DNA of 64,000 nucleotides from assembly GCF_950023065.1 (NCBI RefSeq), contig NC_088678.1, positions 46,614,580 through 46,678,579 on the forward strand. The letters run 5' to 3'. Below are positions 11,861-22,039 of the stretch, one piece after another. Position 1 is the stretch's first letter; the number at the start of each line of letters is the position of its first letter. Both the position numbers and the translations under genes were made by a program. The notes below the pieces were generated by a model. That model worked only from the letters and a program-made list of their open reading frames with translations. It did not search any database and was not told the DNA's origin. Source of the stretch: Planococcus citri. Lineage: Eukaryota > Arthropoda > Insecta > Hemiptera > Pseudococcidae.

Positions 11861-12480
11861 CCCCAAAAAAGTACCTCACGGTAAAAAAAAAGGGGGCGTT
11901 GAAAAAGAACGCGCTATGAAAGGCTCGTCATCATTACAAAAAAAAACTTCAAAAAAATCTCCATAATAGAAAACAACTGAAAAATATCCAAAAAAATGAC
12001 CCAAAACAAAAAATTACTGATATCTCCTTTGCAGGGAGTTGGAGAATGATTGGTTGGTACCTCTACCTATTTACCTACCTATGAACCTACTTCAGAGTCT
12101 TTGAAAAATGAACAAAAATTTCCCAAATTCCGCCCACTTCTTCAAACAAGTAGGTACACATTTCCATTTCCAGCATTCATGAAGTATCCATAATCAAAAT
12201 TGAGTGAGCGGAAGTTGGGAAATTTTTGTTCATTTTTCAAAGACTCTGAAGTAGGTTCATAGGTAGGTAAATAGGTAGAGGTACCAACCAATCATTCTCC
12301 AACTCCCTGCAAAGGAGATATCAGTAATTTTTTGTTTTGGGTCATTTTTTTGGATATTTTTCAGTTGTTTTCTATTATGGAGATTTTTTTGAAGTTTTTT
12401 TTTGTAATGATGACGAGCCTTTCATAGCGCGTTCTTTTTCAACGCCCCCTTTTTTTTTACCGTGAGGTACTTTTTTGGGG
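11861..12480. repeat. Near-perfect long hairpin, 273-bp arms
   Basis: The left arm 11861-12133 and right arm 12208-12480 are exact reverse complements in register (paired positions always sum to 24341). The only mismatch I found is near the loop, at about 12129. Even the nine-base A and T homopolymers agree. The spacer is about 74 bases. There is no coding content. Either a very recent foldback insertion or inverted duplication, or an assembly artefact in which one strand's copy was joined to the other. Confidence 0.85.
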
Positions 12481-12859
12481 GATATCACCAATTTTTTCTG
12501 AAGAGTGCACCATGCTCATGTGAAAATGAATGAGAAGGCATCAGTGGTCGGGGGAGAGTTACAAATCTTTTCTCTCTAAGAGTCTTGTTCAGTTCATATC
12601 AGTGGTGTTCTCAAATTTTGTATTTTTATAAGTTTTATAAAATATAAAATATTGGGTTAGATTTGCATTCACTTTCACTTAATCATGGTTTCCTTAAAAA
12701 CCCTGTGGTTGAGGGATTAATTCTCTTCTGGAGATTTTTTTGTTCTAGTGAATGTTATTCATTCATTTATTAACTATTTATTTTAATTTAAAAGTAGCGT
12801 AGATGTAAAAAATTTGGGGAAAATTTCACCTTGATTTGGTAACATTTTGTGGAAATTCC

Positions 12860-13410
12860 AACATTCATAAACCTACTGGAGGCTCTAGAACTGCTCAAAA
12901 TGGTATAAAGCCATTTCCAATCAATTTGAATTGTCATAAATAAATTACATACAAAATTTCAGCTTTCTAGCTTAGCATAGTGAAATTTTGACTTTTTTCA
13001 TTTTTTAAATTATTTCTTTTAGATTTTAAAAAAAGCAAAACCAATTTTCAAAGTCGAAAAATTCAAGAATATAAAATGAAGTGATGACAATTTTTTAATA
13101 AAAAAAATAATTACTTACTTGAAAAAAATCAACTTGGAAAAAAAATTTTGTACATATGAAACTATTTCCAATCGATTTGAATTATTTGAAATAAATTGAA
13201 AATTAACATACAAAATTTCAGCTTTCCAACTTGATATGGTGAAATTTTGATTTTTTTGCATTTTTTAAATGATTTCTTTTAGATTAAAAAAAAGCAGAAC
13301 CAAATTTCAAGGTTGAGATTCAAGAATATAAAACGCAGTGATAGCAATTTTTCAATAAAAAAAAAACAATTACTTGAAAAATAAAATCAACTTGAAAAAA
13401 TTTTTTCAAC
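12860..13410. repeat. Two tandem copies of a ~255-bp AT-rich unit
   Basis: The segments at about 12905-13150 and 13150-13410 align along their length. They share tttccaatc.atttgaatt, then acaaaatttcagctttc, then tcttttaga, then ttcaagaatataaaa, at roughly 80 percent identity. The second copy directly abuts the tRNA-like element at 13414. The opening phrase (ctggaggctctagaactgctc) recurs elsewhere in the window as a dispersed repeat. Confidence 0.6.
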
Positions 13411-13413
13411 ATA

Positions 13414-13492
13414 GGTACAAGCGGGATTCGAACCCAGGACCTCTTGCGTTGTAAGCCGAAGCTTAAGTCATGCAGCCTGCCACCAAGGCTGC
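13414..13492 (-). pseudogene. tRNA-like element (pseudo-tRNA or SINE head)
   Basis: On the - strand the sequence carries a consensus internal B box (GGGTTCGAATCCC, + positions about 13422-13435) with a T-arm-like stem, preceded by GAGGTCCT as in many tRNAs. Upstream are a UUCG-loop hairpin (13452-13465, five-base stem) and a six-base-stem hairpin (13472-13492, GCAGCC with GGCTGC). No acceptor stem closes: the 3' side GCTTGTACC has no 5' partner. The anticodon arm is degenerate. A functional tRNA is therefore unlikely. A tRNA-derived SINE or another Pol III-type relic is the best reading. Confidence 0.55.
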
Positions 13493-14129
13493 GTTATGAA
13501 TTGCGCGTTTCAACTCCATACAACGCCGATGCGCCGAATGCAACGTGTGATAAACGTTTTAAATGTTAATGCCATTCAGAATGTGTACAAAATTGATGTT
13601 TCTTCGAGTTATTTGAACAAAGCTGCAGACTTTTAGACTGAATCATTTTGAATGAAATTTGAAATATAGATTACTAAAACAATAGAGAAGTGCCTTTTGT
13701 ATGTTTTAGCTCACTGGCAAAAATACTTTCTGAATAATGAGAGTTTAAAAATTTCAAATTGGGTAAAAAAGTGGTTAGAATTTGTTTTTCCAAAAATCCC
13801 TTCGTAGCGACCTGAATTGTGTATAAATACAGCATCATGCAAAATTTCTTTAAATTTGGTCGAGCAGATTTTCTGAAAAGTCTATTGAAGAAAATGAAGG
13901 AAAAAAAACAGTGAAAAAACGACATGTTTGAAGATCTCGTTCACTTTTGGTATTAAACCTACAACTTTCAAATTTTAGTATGTTGATAAGCTCGTTGAGA
14001 TCTTCAAAATGACATATTAATATTTGAAATTGGTGCAGTTGTTTTTGAAATCTGAAGGTACTAATTTTCGCGTTTGTTGGTCTCGGAAGAATAGACGTTT
14101 GCGGTAGCGGCGACGTTCTTTTTCCCAAC

Positions 14130-17100
14130 CCCCTCTCCGTGCTACCGCCCGGCCTGATTAAAATTCTTTTATTGTATTTTTTGATTTTTTTTCAAATTCG
14201 TAAGATTTTTCGATATTATCAACTTAATATTCAACGAGGAAGAGATTGTGAAATTTTCTTGAACTTTTTCATAATTTTAGAGGATGAGAGCTGAAAAAAA
14301 AATCGCAAAAAATACACAAGTACATATAAATACTTATACTCCAAAAGACCATCAAGGTAGACTCAAATGAACTTCAATTTCCAGAAATTTTCGAAATTTG
14401 GATATAAATAGGGATAAAGTCTCCTCTGCGAGAACAATTTTAAATCATGAATATTTTTTGCTTCATGTCAAGAATTCATTGCAATTTTTTCCCAATTTTT
14501 AAAAGTCTGACAAAATGGGAATTTGATCAATTTTTCTCCAAAGTTTTTAAAAATCAGACGACCTTCGTAATGTCAAGAATTCATTGGAATTTTTTCCAAT
14601 TAACATTGAAAATTGATCAAATTGTTTTTGCCAAGTTTTTAAATGTTTGATATAATGTGAATATTTCAACAATTTTTTTTTGTTTCTAAAAACCAGCGTT
14701 CACAAATTTTGGACAGACCTCTGCCGCGAAAAACATATATTGCTCGTACGTAGGTGGGATGACTCAGTTCTAAAATGAATTTTCCCCTAAAATGATCATA
14801 ATACCCCATATTATTTTGATTCAGAAAGTCATTTATATTTTTCGCCTCTTTTTTAGCAACCCATGCTGAACAAATTTAAGTTTGTTTGCCTATCTTCTAA
14901 ATTGACGGAATTGCAATGTGTGCGTACACGAAAAGAACTTTCTGTAGGTAGAATTGATGATCTTTGTACTTAGTAGTTGATCAAGGAGGTCTACGTAAAA
15001 GATTCTTAATAATGAAGAAGTTTTGACTGGCTTCGGTCTAGAATTTACATACTTTCGTGTATATTATTTAGATATTATGATAAAAAAACTGCAGAAAAAA
15101 TTTGAAAAAAATGTCCCCCCAATCAATATTATGAATAAATCAACAACTTGAAATAAAGTAGGTACTTCCTTTTCACAAATTTTATTTTGATCAATTTTTA
15201 AAGGATTTTTTCAAAAAATGTGTGAGATGTCAGTCATTTACGAAAACTCTGTGTAGGTAGGTATTGTTGTTATAAATTTTCATCGCATCATAATTTTTTT
15301 TTGGTCATTCAGGTGAGAATTCCACGCCTTTGTTTAAATTTTAAAAAGCATCATCCCTTCTAATATTGAAGTATTCAGACTGCTCAACATTTCCTTTCAT
15401 GCGAACTTGATAAATTTTCCATTCTTTAGAACACCTTCGATGTAAAATTTAGGCAAAACTTACATCTTGAATGTTAGATAGTTGATTCGTGTAGGCATCG
15501 CGGTATTAATTTTCCTTCGATTGGTAATGTTTCAGCTTTCAGGCATCTTTGAAATTTCTCATATGAAATCTGACGAAGAATTTTCCCAAGGCCAAAATAA
15601 GCATACCAGGTTAGTGAAGGTTAAATTTTTGTTCGCGAGCGTTTTATCATATGTATTTGTTACCTTACGAGGATGCGTACTACAAATCCACATGTTTGTC
15701 AAACTTCTCCTTGTAGGTATTAAAATTTAGTTTGAAAAAACAAAAACAATAAAACATGAAAGAAAGGAATCGTTTAATCTTATGGAGATTATGTAGCGTA
15801 TAATGATATTACGAGTATTTATTTACACACGCGTGTGGGTGTTTTTAATCAAAATTTTTCACGCTCAAGGCCTGTGGAAAATATTTTGTTCTAAGAGCAA
15901 GGACGAAAAAAGGGGTAAATTTTTTAATTAATTTTATCTCGTAAATCATACAGTGGCCTGATTTAAAGATACTTTCACGAGACGCAATTGAAAGTATGTA
16001 AACCATGCACAAGGATACTAATACGTACTTAGTGTAGGTACTATACATAGTATACATACTCGTGCATACAGAATACACGTATACGTTTGTAGGTATTGTA
16101 CTATTGTTAGTAATAAGGATAGGGTGTAAGGGTACGTTGTTTTCATTTTCCGTGCAAAATTAACATTAGTTTTTTCGCCCTTTCTTGGTTTCAATAATCT
16201 CTATTCTGCGGTTTGTCGTTCTCTCGAGGCGTAAAAAAAAAGTACCAAGAAAAGTTTTTTCTCTTTACAAGCGGAACGTTTTTCATAAACAGCGTTCGAC
16301 TTATATAGCGATAGCGTAGCGCGGGATGCATCGACATCAATAAAGTCATCATAACCTGACATTAAATTTCATTAACTGCTTCCTTATTTTACCGACTTAC
16401 ATATTACAATAAATAATTTTTTAAGTTGGTTGTTTGAAAACTAGGCGTAGTGCAGTTTTTTTATGCTCAGAGGTGGGGATTATTACGTGATTAAAAAGTT
16501 TAAAACTTTATCTCCGAAGCATTTTCAAGCCATTTCAAAAGGCAGAAACTTTTTAAATTTTAAAAGGTTACTTAAAGTCTTTGTGCTGCTGCTTTCTTCA
16601 TAATGCAAGCGGAAAATAAGCTGAGTTACGCGAAGAAGGAAAAAATATTTTATAATACCCTAAACGTACACCTGATCTTTTTTCTGTAACCAGAACGAGG
16701 AAACTTAAGAACTTTTCGAACAAAGAAAAACCACAGTTTAATCATTTTCTAGTTTTTTTTTCATCTTCCCTGCCACCGTTTTTTCCCTTTCTTCTTCAAA
16801 CGGTCGTCGTAATTGTAACCGGGTTGATCATATACCTACCTTTTCTTACTATAGTTAAAATGAACTGGTTGTGACGCGTCCTTATAATCAGTCGAAATAC
16901 AAAACTCCACAGTCATAATATCTGCCTGGAGAAGTACTCCTTGTATGTATTTATTTTTATAGATGATAAAAGAAGGAAAAAATCTTTTGATTGATTTTTA
17001 TACCGAATTTACTTATTTGTAGGTAGTCGATACCCACGGCGAGTTATCGATTATTATTAATGAAAATTGATTTATTTTTTCTAAATACTCGTATATTGTT

Positions 17101-17960
17101 TTAATAACTAGTAGGTATTACCTATAGGTATTACCTTACTTTGAGATATATTCAGAGAAGATAACAGCTATCTCTTTCAAGTGATAGATGTGCCTTCAGG
17201 TTTTTTTTTAGAGCGATACCAGGCAGTCGCCTGTTGTTAAATTTAATATTTGACTATACTCGATTTCAAAGCTAATTTGTTTTAGAAAGTTTTTCAATTT
17301 AACTCGAGAGTTGTGCAATTTTTATATAACACCTGCAAATCTAATGTTTTATCAGGCCTTTTTACTTTACCTAATTCAAAAGTGAAAGTAATCCTTTGAA
17401 TGTTGCTTCGTTCGCTAATTGCTTTATATAAAGTGGCCAATTAGCAAAAGGTTTATCCTTTTAAATGTTTCTTCCCTCGAGTGCGTTCTTTGTTGTGATG
17501 GGCGAGTAATCTATTTATTACGGCGATGTTTATAATTTTAATACACTTTTTTATCTCTCAAAATTGATGTCGCTGAAAATTTTCTCATTTTGGGTTACGC
17601 GAGGTATCTACGTACTGGTGAATAGGGTGTTTCGTAAGTAAGGTATAGCTTCTTCAAGTGGGCGAGTCTGAGTAGGCAAGTTATTCAAAGCATAAAATAT
17701 GTGCCTCCGTAGCTGGTGATTGAATTATTATTTTCTTCTTTTCCAACGTTCATTATGGAGATACTAGTATACATGTGTATGTGAAGGTCTTGATTGATAT
17801 GTGTATGGTGAATAATCGGCGAGTTAAAAAAAAATAGACGGTTGAAAAACATAGAAGGAATTGATTTTTAATTTGTGGACTGAAATAAAATTTAAGTATG
17901 TAGGTGTGTAGAATATTTTTTCACAGACTGATTATAGTAATTACATATCTACAATTCTAC
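14130..17960. other. Intergenic, no supported gene
   Basis: AT-rich. It includes a local direct duplication with a period of about 105 bases (atgtcaagaattcattg at about 14466 and 14571) and TATAC-rich low complexity near 16020-16090. An open frame at 15482-15730 has a hydrophobic start and a donor-like CAG/GTTAGT near 15609, but an in-frame stop precedes it and no ATG opens it, so it is not called. Confidence 0.45.
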
Positions 17961-17964
17961 ATAC

Positions 17965-18287
17965 TTAAGAAGATAGGTTTTTGTTGCTGATTCGTTGAAG
18001 TAGAGAAAACAACTGAAAGTTCCGATTGATAGTCAATTTCAATGACTCATATTCTAGTTTTGTTAAATATTGTGAGCATTTCATCGTTTTCCCACACAAA
18101 CACCTCTGAAAGAATTCATTCCAAAAAATTAAACAAATATCATACAGAACTTTACAACATTTTTTATTTTAAATTTCGTAATAAATTTAAGTATTTCTTA
18201 CTCGCCCGGACAATCGTTTGCTTGCACTACCTGGCTGACAAACAAAATTGCCAAAACTGCAATACATAACCAGTATTTATTCCACAT
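17965..18287 (-). CDS. Candidate small secreted Cys-containing peptide, copy 1
   Basis: Read on the - strand: ATG at 18287, exon 1 18287-18202, donor GTAAGA, a 98-base intron, acceptor TTTCAGAG, exon 2 18103-17965, stop TAA; 74 residues. Residues 1-23 form a clear signal peptide (start MWNKYW, then a hydrophobic core CIAVLAILFV and a VQA cleavage-type end). The mature part begins NDCPGECLCGK and has four closely spaced cysteines (26, 30, 32, 38), followed by a Leu/Lys-rich tail. No family recognised; the size and plan suit a secreted effector, venom-like or immune peptide, but that is only inference. A related copy lies 2.2 kb away (20165-20515) with the same exon 1 length and donor. The second-exon acceptor choice is the weakest point, since the alternative AG two bases earlier gives an early stop. 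Confidence 0.4.
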
Positions 18288-18299
18288 ATTGATGGAAGT

Positions 18300-18830
18300 G
18301 ATTTCTGAATGATTAAAAGGCCGGATGTTGTTTTCAAGCTTATGCTAGAAAAGAACAAAAAACACACTAAAATACAACAAAAATTCAACTTGACTGTTAA
18401 ATGAGTGAAAGTATAACTACGAGGAGTAGGTAGGTATACGTACCTAATTACTCGTATGTACCTATACAGTTCAGAACAAGCGAATTTTTTATTACCAATG
18501 TTGAAGGACAGCTTGTGTAGTATTGTGTAATATGGCTGATATGAACATCGAACCGAGAATGATAACAGGTGGTGGTGTTGTAGAAAATTCCCTATGAAAA
18601 AGCATATCTCGGTGAAATGGGTAAAATGACTTTGTTTTCAGTTTTTGATACTAACCGGTAGTAGTTGTTCCTTATAGTTCAAATCTAAAACTCCCTTTAA
18701 AAAATTTCTCAATCCCTTCGAAAGGAGTGAATTTGCAAGTTCGTTAAAAAATTTCTATGTTTGGTAGTTTTCAATCCATTTTTTTCAAATTTGTAAGCAT
18801 GTTAGATCAAAGGTTATTTTTATGGGAATT
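18300..18830. repeat. Upstream part of duplicated block, copy 1
   Basis: This segment matches about 20520-20860 in patches (gtgatttctgaatgatt, accaatgttgaag, tttggtagtttt.caatc, tcaaatttgt). With the peptide genes it defines a duplicated block of over 0.8 kb with a period of about 2.2 kb, which supports a tandem gene duplication including the promoter region. Confidence 0.55.
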
Positions 18831-18955
18831 TTAGATTTTTTTTTCAAACGTGCCTATCGTCTTGGTAAAACGCGCATTTACAGTTTTTTTTATGGTGTTT
18901 TCGATAAGTTCTTTCAGAGGTGCGTGATGGGTGCAATAATGAAAAAATACACTTA

Positions 18956-20016
18956 AGGTAAAGTCTCAATTATGGGTCACTTTTTTTCAATGAGCTCCAG
19001 TTCAAAAACTATACGTTTTTAGAAATAATGCACTAAACAGTTGGATACGTAGGTCATTTAGGTATAACATACTAAAAGCACAACCATTTTATACGATGGG
19101 AATATATTTAAAAAATCATTTTTCTCAAGGGTATTTTGACTGTCCTCTAAAATGAGTCAGTGATTAATTTTCTGCGCATAAGGGTAAATACCTATACGTT
19201 GTATTTTAGAAAAAAAACTAAAAAAAAGTAATTACAAGTGATCCCAATGAGTTTTGGCTGTAAACAAAAAAATTTTTGAGAAAAAAACAGTTTGTTGACC
19301 CAAAATTGAGTACACTTTTTTCAATTTTTTTAATTGATTTTTGAAGCAAATTGTTCGAGGACGAAACTAATTCACCCCCCCCCCCCAGTTGTAAAATCTT
19401 GGAAAAATTGGCAAATAATGTGCTAACTTTGCCCTTCCGGCGCTCATTTTTGCTGTAAAAAGAAAGTGCACTCAATTATCGGTCAAAAATTTTGAAAAAA
19501 CATTTTGTAATTTACACTATTCTAGATTATAAAAATTTCAACAAAAAAAAAATGAAAAATACCGATGCAAAATCTTGAAAAAAAATTGCATAAAAAAATT
19601 TACTTTTGAAAGTTGGCGGAAATGATGAAAATTGGTCAAACAATAATTTTTTTTATTGAAATGTGTTTAATAGAATTTTATTAATCGTACTTATGTACTT
19701 CCTTGGTTTCAATCTCAAATATTCGTTTTTTCTATAGTTTTTTCTTTTAAAATTTTAACAAAATGCAACAAGGAAAATCAAAAATCACACATTTGCGAAT
19801 TTTGATGATAGAAAATTACACCTGATAAGAAACACGTTTTTTGCCGGCTGCATTCCCACTACATATTGACTTTGGCCAAGTATTTACAGATGAAGGAGTG
19901 TAGTACCAAAAACAAAAGTACCTTAGTGCAACTTGAAAATTATTTGTCTGTGCCACAGATCACATTGAAAATTGACCCATAATGAAGACCCGTGACCCAT
20001 AATTGAGACTTCACCT
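18956..20016. mobile_element. Non-autonomous Tc1/mariner-like element (TA target site)
   Basis: The termini are inverted repeats of 25 bases with one mismatch (AGGTAAAGTCTCAATTATGG at 18956, its partner ending at 20016), directly flanked by TA on both sides (18954-18955 and 20017-20018). Versions of the terminal phrase recur inside in decayed form (tgacccaaaattgagt near 19296, ctcaattatcggtc near 19471). No transposase frame is present; the longest open frame (19218-19475, - strand) has no recognisable domain. TA duplication is the hallmark of the Tc1/mariner superfamily, which is the basis for the call. Confidence 0.75.
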
Positions 20017-20164
20017 TATATTGGGTGTTTCATTTTGATTTGAAGCATAGGTACATTTTTTTGGGGGAATTTTTTATACTTAGGTACCTACTTATACAGG
20101 TGAAAGACCTAGACTTTGAAGATGTGAAGAACTGTTTATTCATAATTTTTTATGATTCTTCTGT

Positions 20165-20515
20165 CTAAAGTGATCGCTTGATCAGTTTTGGTCTTGGAAT
20201 TTTTTCCTCATAACATGAAATATACCATACTACGCCGATTTGGACCGTTCGTTGGCAATTTTTTTTGTGTTTTACGATTTTTATTTTAAAATATTGAATC
20301 GCATCATTTTGAGAACCACTGATTTTCGTTTCGGACATTTACAAAAACGTTATTTCAAAAAATCAAAAAGAACCTTACAGCATTACCTACATATTTATTT
20401 TAAACGTGATGACTTAGAGTATTTCTTACTCGTCCGGACCATCTTTTGCCAGCATTATTTGGCTGACAAACAAAATTGTCAAAACTGCAATACTTCGCCG
20501 GTATTTATTCAACAT
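20165..20515 (-). CDS. Candidate small secreted peptide, copy 2
   Basis: The - strand paralogue of the gene at 17965-18287. ATG at 20515, exon 1 20515-20430 (86 bases, as in copy 1), the same donor GTAAGA, intron of 111 bases, acceptor AAATCAG, exon 2 20318-20165, stop TAG; about 79 residues. The signal peptide is preserved in kind (MLNKYRRS, then IAVLTILFVSQ), but the first cysteine of copy 1 is now glycine and the CxC cluster is lost. In exon 1 I count about 12 replacement against 2 silent differences from copy 1. In exon 2 only a stretch around QYF/QYL aligns. Part of exon 2 (near 20297-20325) resembles a dispersed phrase also seen near 47255, so exon 2 may be decayed or repeat-derived. 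It could be a diverging gene or a dying copy. Confidence 0.3.
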
Positions 20516-20861
20516 ATTGATTGGAGTGATTTCTGAATGATTGAGTGGCCGCGTATTGTTTCTAAGCCTTGACAGGAAAAGCGAACGCAGTAATTAAAAT
20601 CTTACAGCGAAAACTCAACTGGCATTGGCGCTTGCGATATCGTTGAAAGGCTGCCCTTCAGAACGAACGAATTTTTCATCAGATCATCACCAATGTTGAA
20701 GAACAATGTGTGTTGCGTGACTATCGTTGCTGATATGAGCATCATCGAAAATGTTAGTACTTAAGTGACGGTGTGTGTGTGTGGGGGGGGGAGGTGGATT
20801 TCTATCTTTGGTAGTTTCCAATCAAATTTTCTCAAATTTGTGGAAATGTTACATAGACTTA

Positions 20862-21075
20862 AGGTGCGTTCATGATTGTCCGTAACTAACCGTAATAAAA
20901 GTTACGGTCTGTTATGGAAAAGTAAAATACAAGAATTCTTATGGCGTAGTTCACGTTGTCCGTAACCGTAACTTTTTGTTTTACAGAAAAGAACAAAGAA
21001 AATTACAGAAAAGTAAAAAATTTTTTACTTTTCTGTAACAAGCCGTAAGAGTTACGGACAATCATAAACGCACCT
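20862..21075. mobile_element. PIF/Harbinger-like MITE (TTA target site)
   Basis: A 214-base element with terminal inverted repeats of about 25 bases (AGGTGCGTTCATGATTGTCC at the left, its partner ending at 21075 with one difference in the first 20). It is flanked on both sides by TTA (20859-20861 and 21076-21078). Inner palindromic phrases of the type ccgtaact/agttacgg repeat at both subtermini. No coding capacity. A three-base TTA/TAA duplication is typical of PIF/Harbinger-derived Tourist-like MITEs. Confidence 0.75.
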
Positions 21076-21081
21076 TTAGAG

Positions 21082-22027
21082 GGCTGCCATGCAATTGCGC
21101 CAAATATACCCTGAATTGCGCCGAGTAAAAAAATAAGCATACCTGCAATTGCGCCAGATAGAGAAATGTGTTCATGGGGAATTGCGCCAATCAAAAGAAC
21201 GAATCTTCCCGACCCTTTGCTCACACTGCGGACTGTCAGAATCGTAATTTTGGTGTAGTTGAATGATTCGTTCTTATAAACTGGGTGTAGACACTGTAGA
21301 CGTAGGGGTATGAGGTACTTGTTGCTATAATATTTTCACTTTTTATAAACATAAATTTTTGCAATCTAAAAACATCGTTTTCTTACTTCTCGAAACAAGC
21401 TTTGTCCTCGCTTCGTTCACGTGTGTTTGATTTTCATTTTCAAAATTGAAATTTTCAAAAACTCAACATTCAAATTCTAAAATTCTTGAGCAGAAAAAGA
21501 AATAAGTTTTTAAAAAACACATTGTTTTTCACTTCTTGAAATATAAATTTTTTAATACTTTTGACCTCATTTCGCTCAGATCAATTCCTATCTCTTTCCC
21601 AAACTAAAAAAATTTCATATTTGGAACTTCCATAAATTCAAAAGGGAAAGTTACAATTATTAAATAAGCTTTAATGGATGAGTGAGTACCTACCTATTTA
21701 GAAATGCATCATTTTTTTCGGCAAAATTGGTATTTTTTTCCTCATACCAATCGGAAAATTCTCAGTCACCCTCCCCACCCCCTCTCAAACAACCTCTAAT
21801 TTTGTTCCTGTTCCTTGAACCTATTTTTTGCGACATTAGGTTTAGGTGGGGGAAGATTCTGGAGTGGGTGAATAAATCATAGATATAACTTGCGACTGAA
21901 CGATTCATTCATATCTTGTTCGTTTCGCATTTTTTCAACTCGGCGCAATTGCCAGTATACTTTTTTGAACACCCGGCGCAATTCCGGGTACATGATTTTG
22001 GTGATTTGGCGCAATTGCAGGGCTCCC
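21082..22027. mobile_element. hAT-like non-autonomous element with subterminal repeats
   Basis: A 946-base element flanked by a perfect 8-base duplication CTTTAGAG (21074-21081 and 22028-22035), the duplication size of hAT elements. The 16-base ends are inverted repeats with four differences (GGCTGCCATGCAATTG at left). AATTGCGCC occurs four times in direct orientation near the left end (21093, 21114, 21147, 21180) and three times inverted near the right end (21942, 21975, 22008). These would serve as transposase-binding subterminal repeats. The inner part holds no transposase frame and includes a copy of the dispersed 'cctcgcttcg' motif (about 21404-21420). Confidence 0.8.
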
Positions 22028-22039
22028 CTTTAGAGACTA

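Noticed and set aside
11742..11966. Lys-rich frame on the + strand
   Set aside because: It runs through a poly-A tract and into the hairpin arm, so it is an artefact of homopolymers.
13414..13492. Functional tRNA gene on the - strand
   Set aside because: The B box is good but no acceptor stem can form and the anticodon arm is abnormal, so it is listed as a tRNA-like pseudogene instead.
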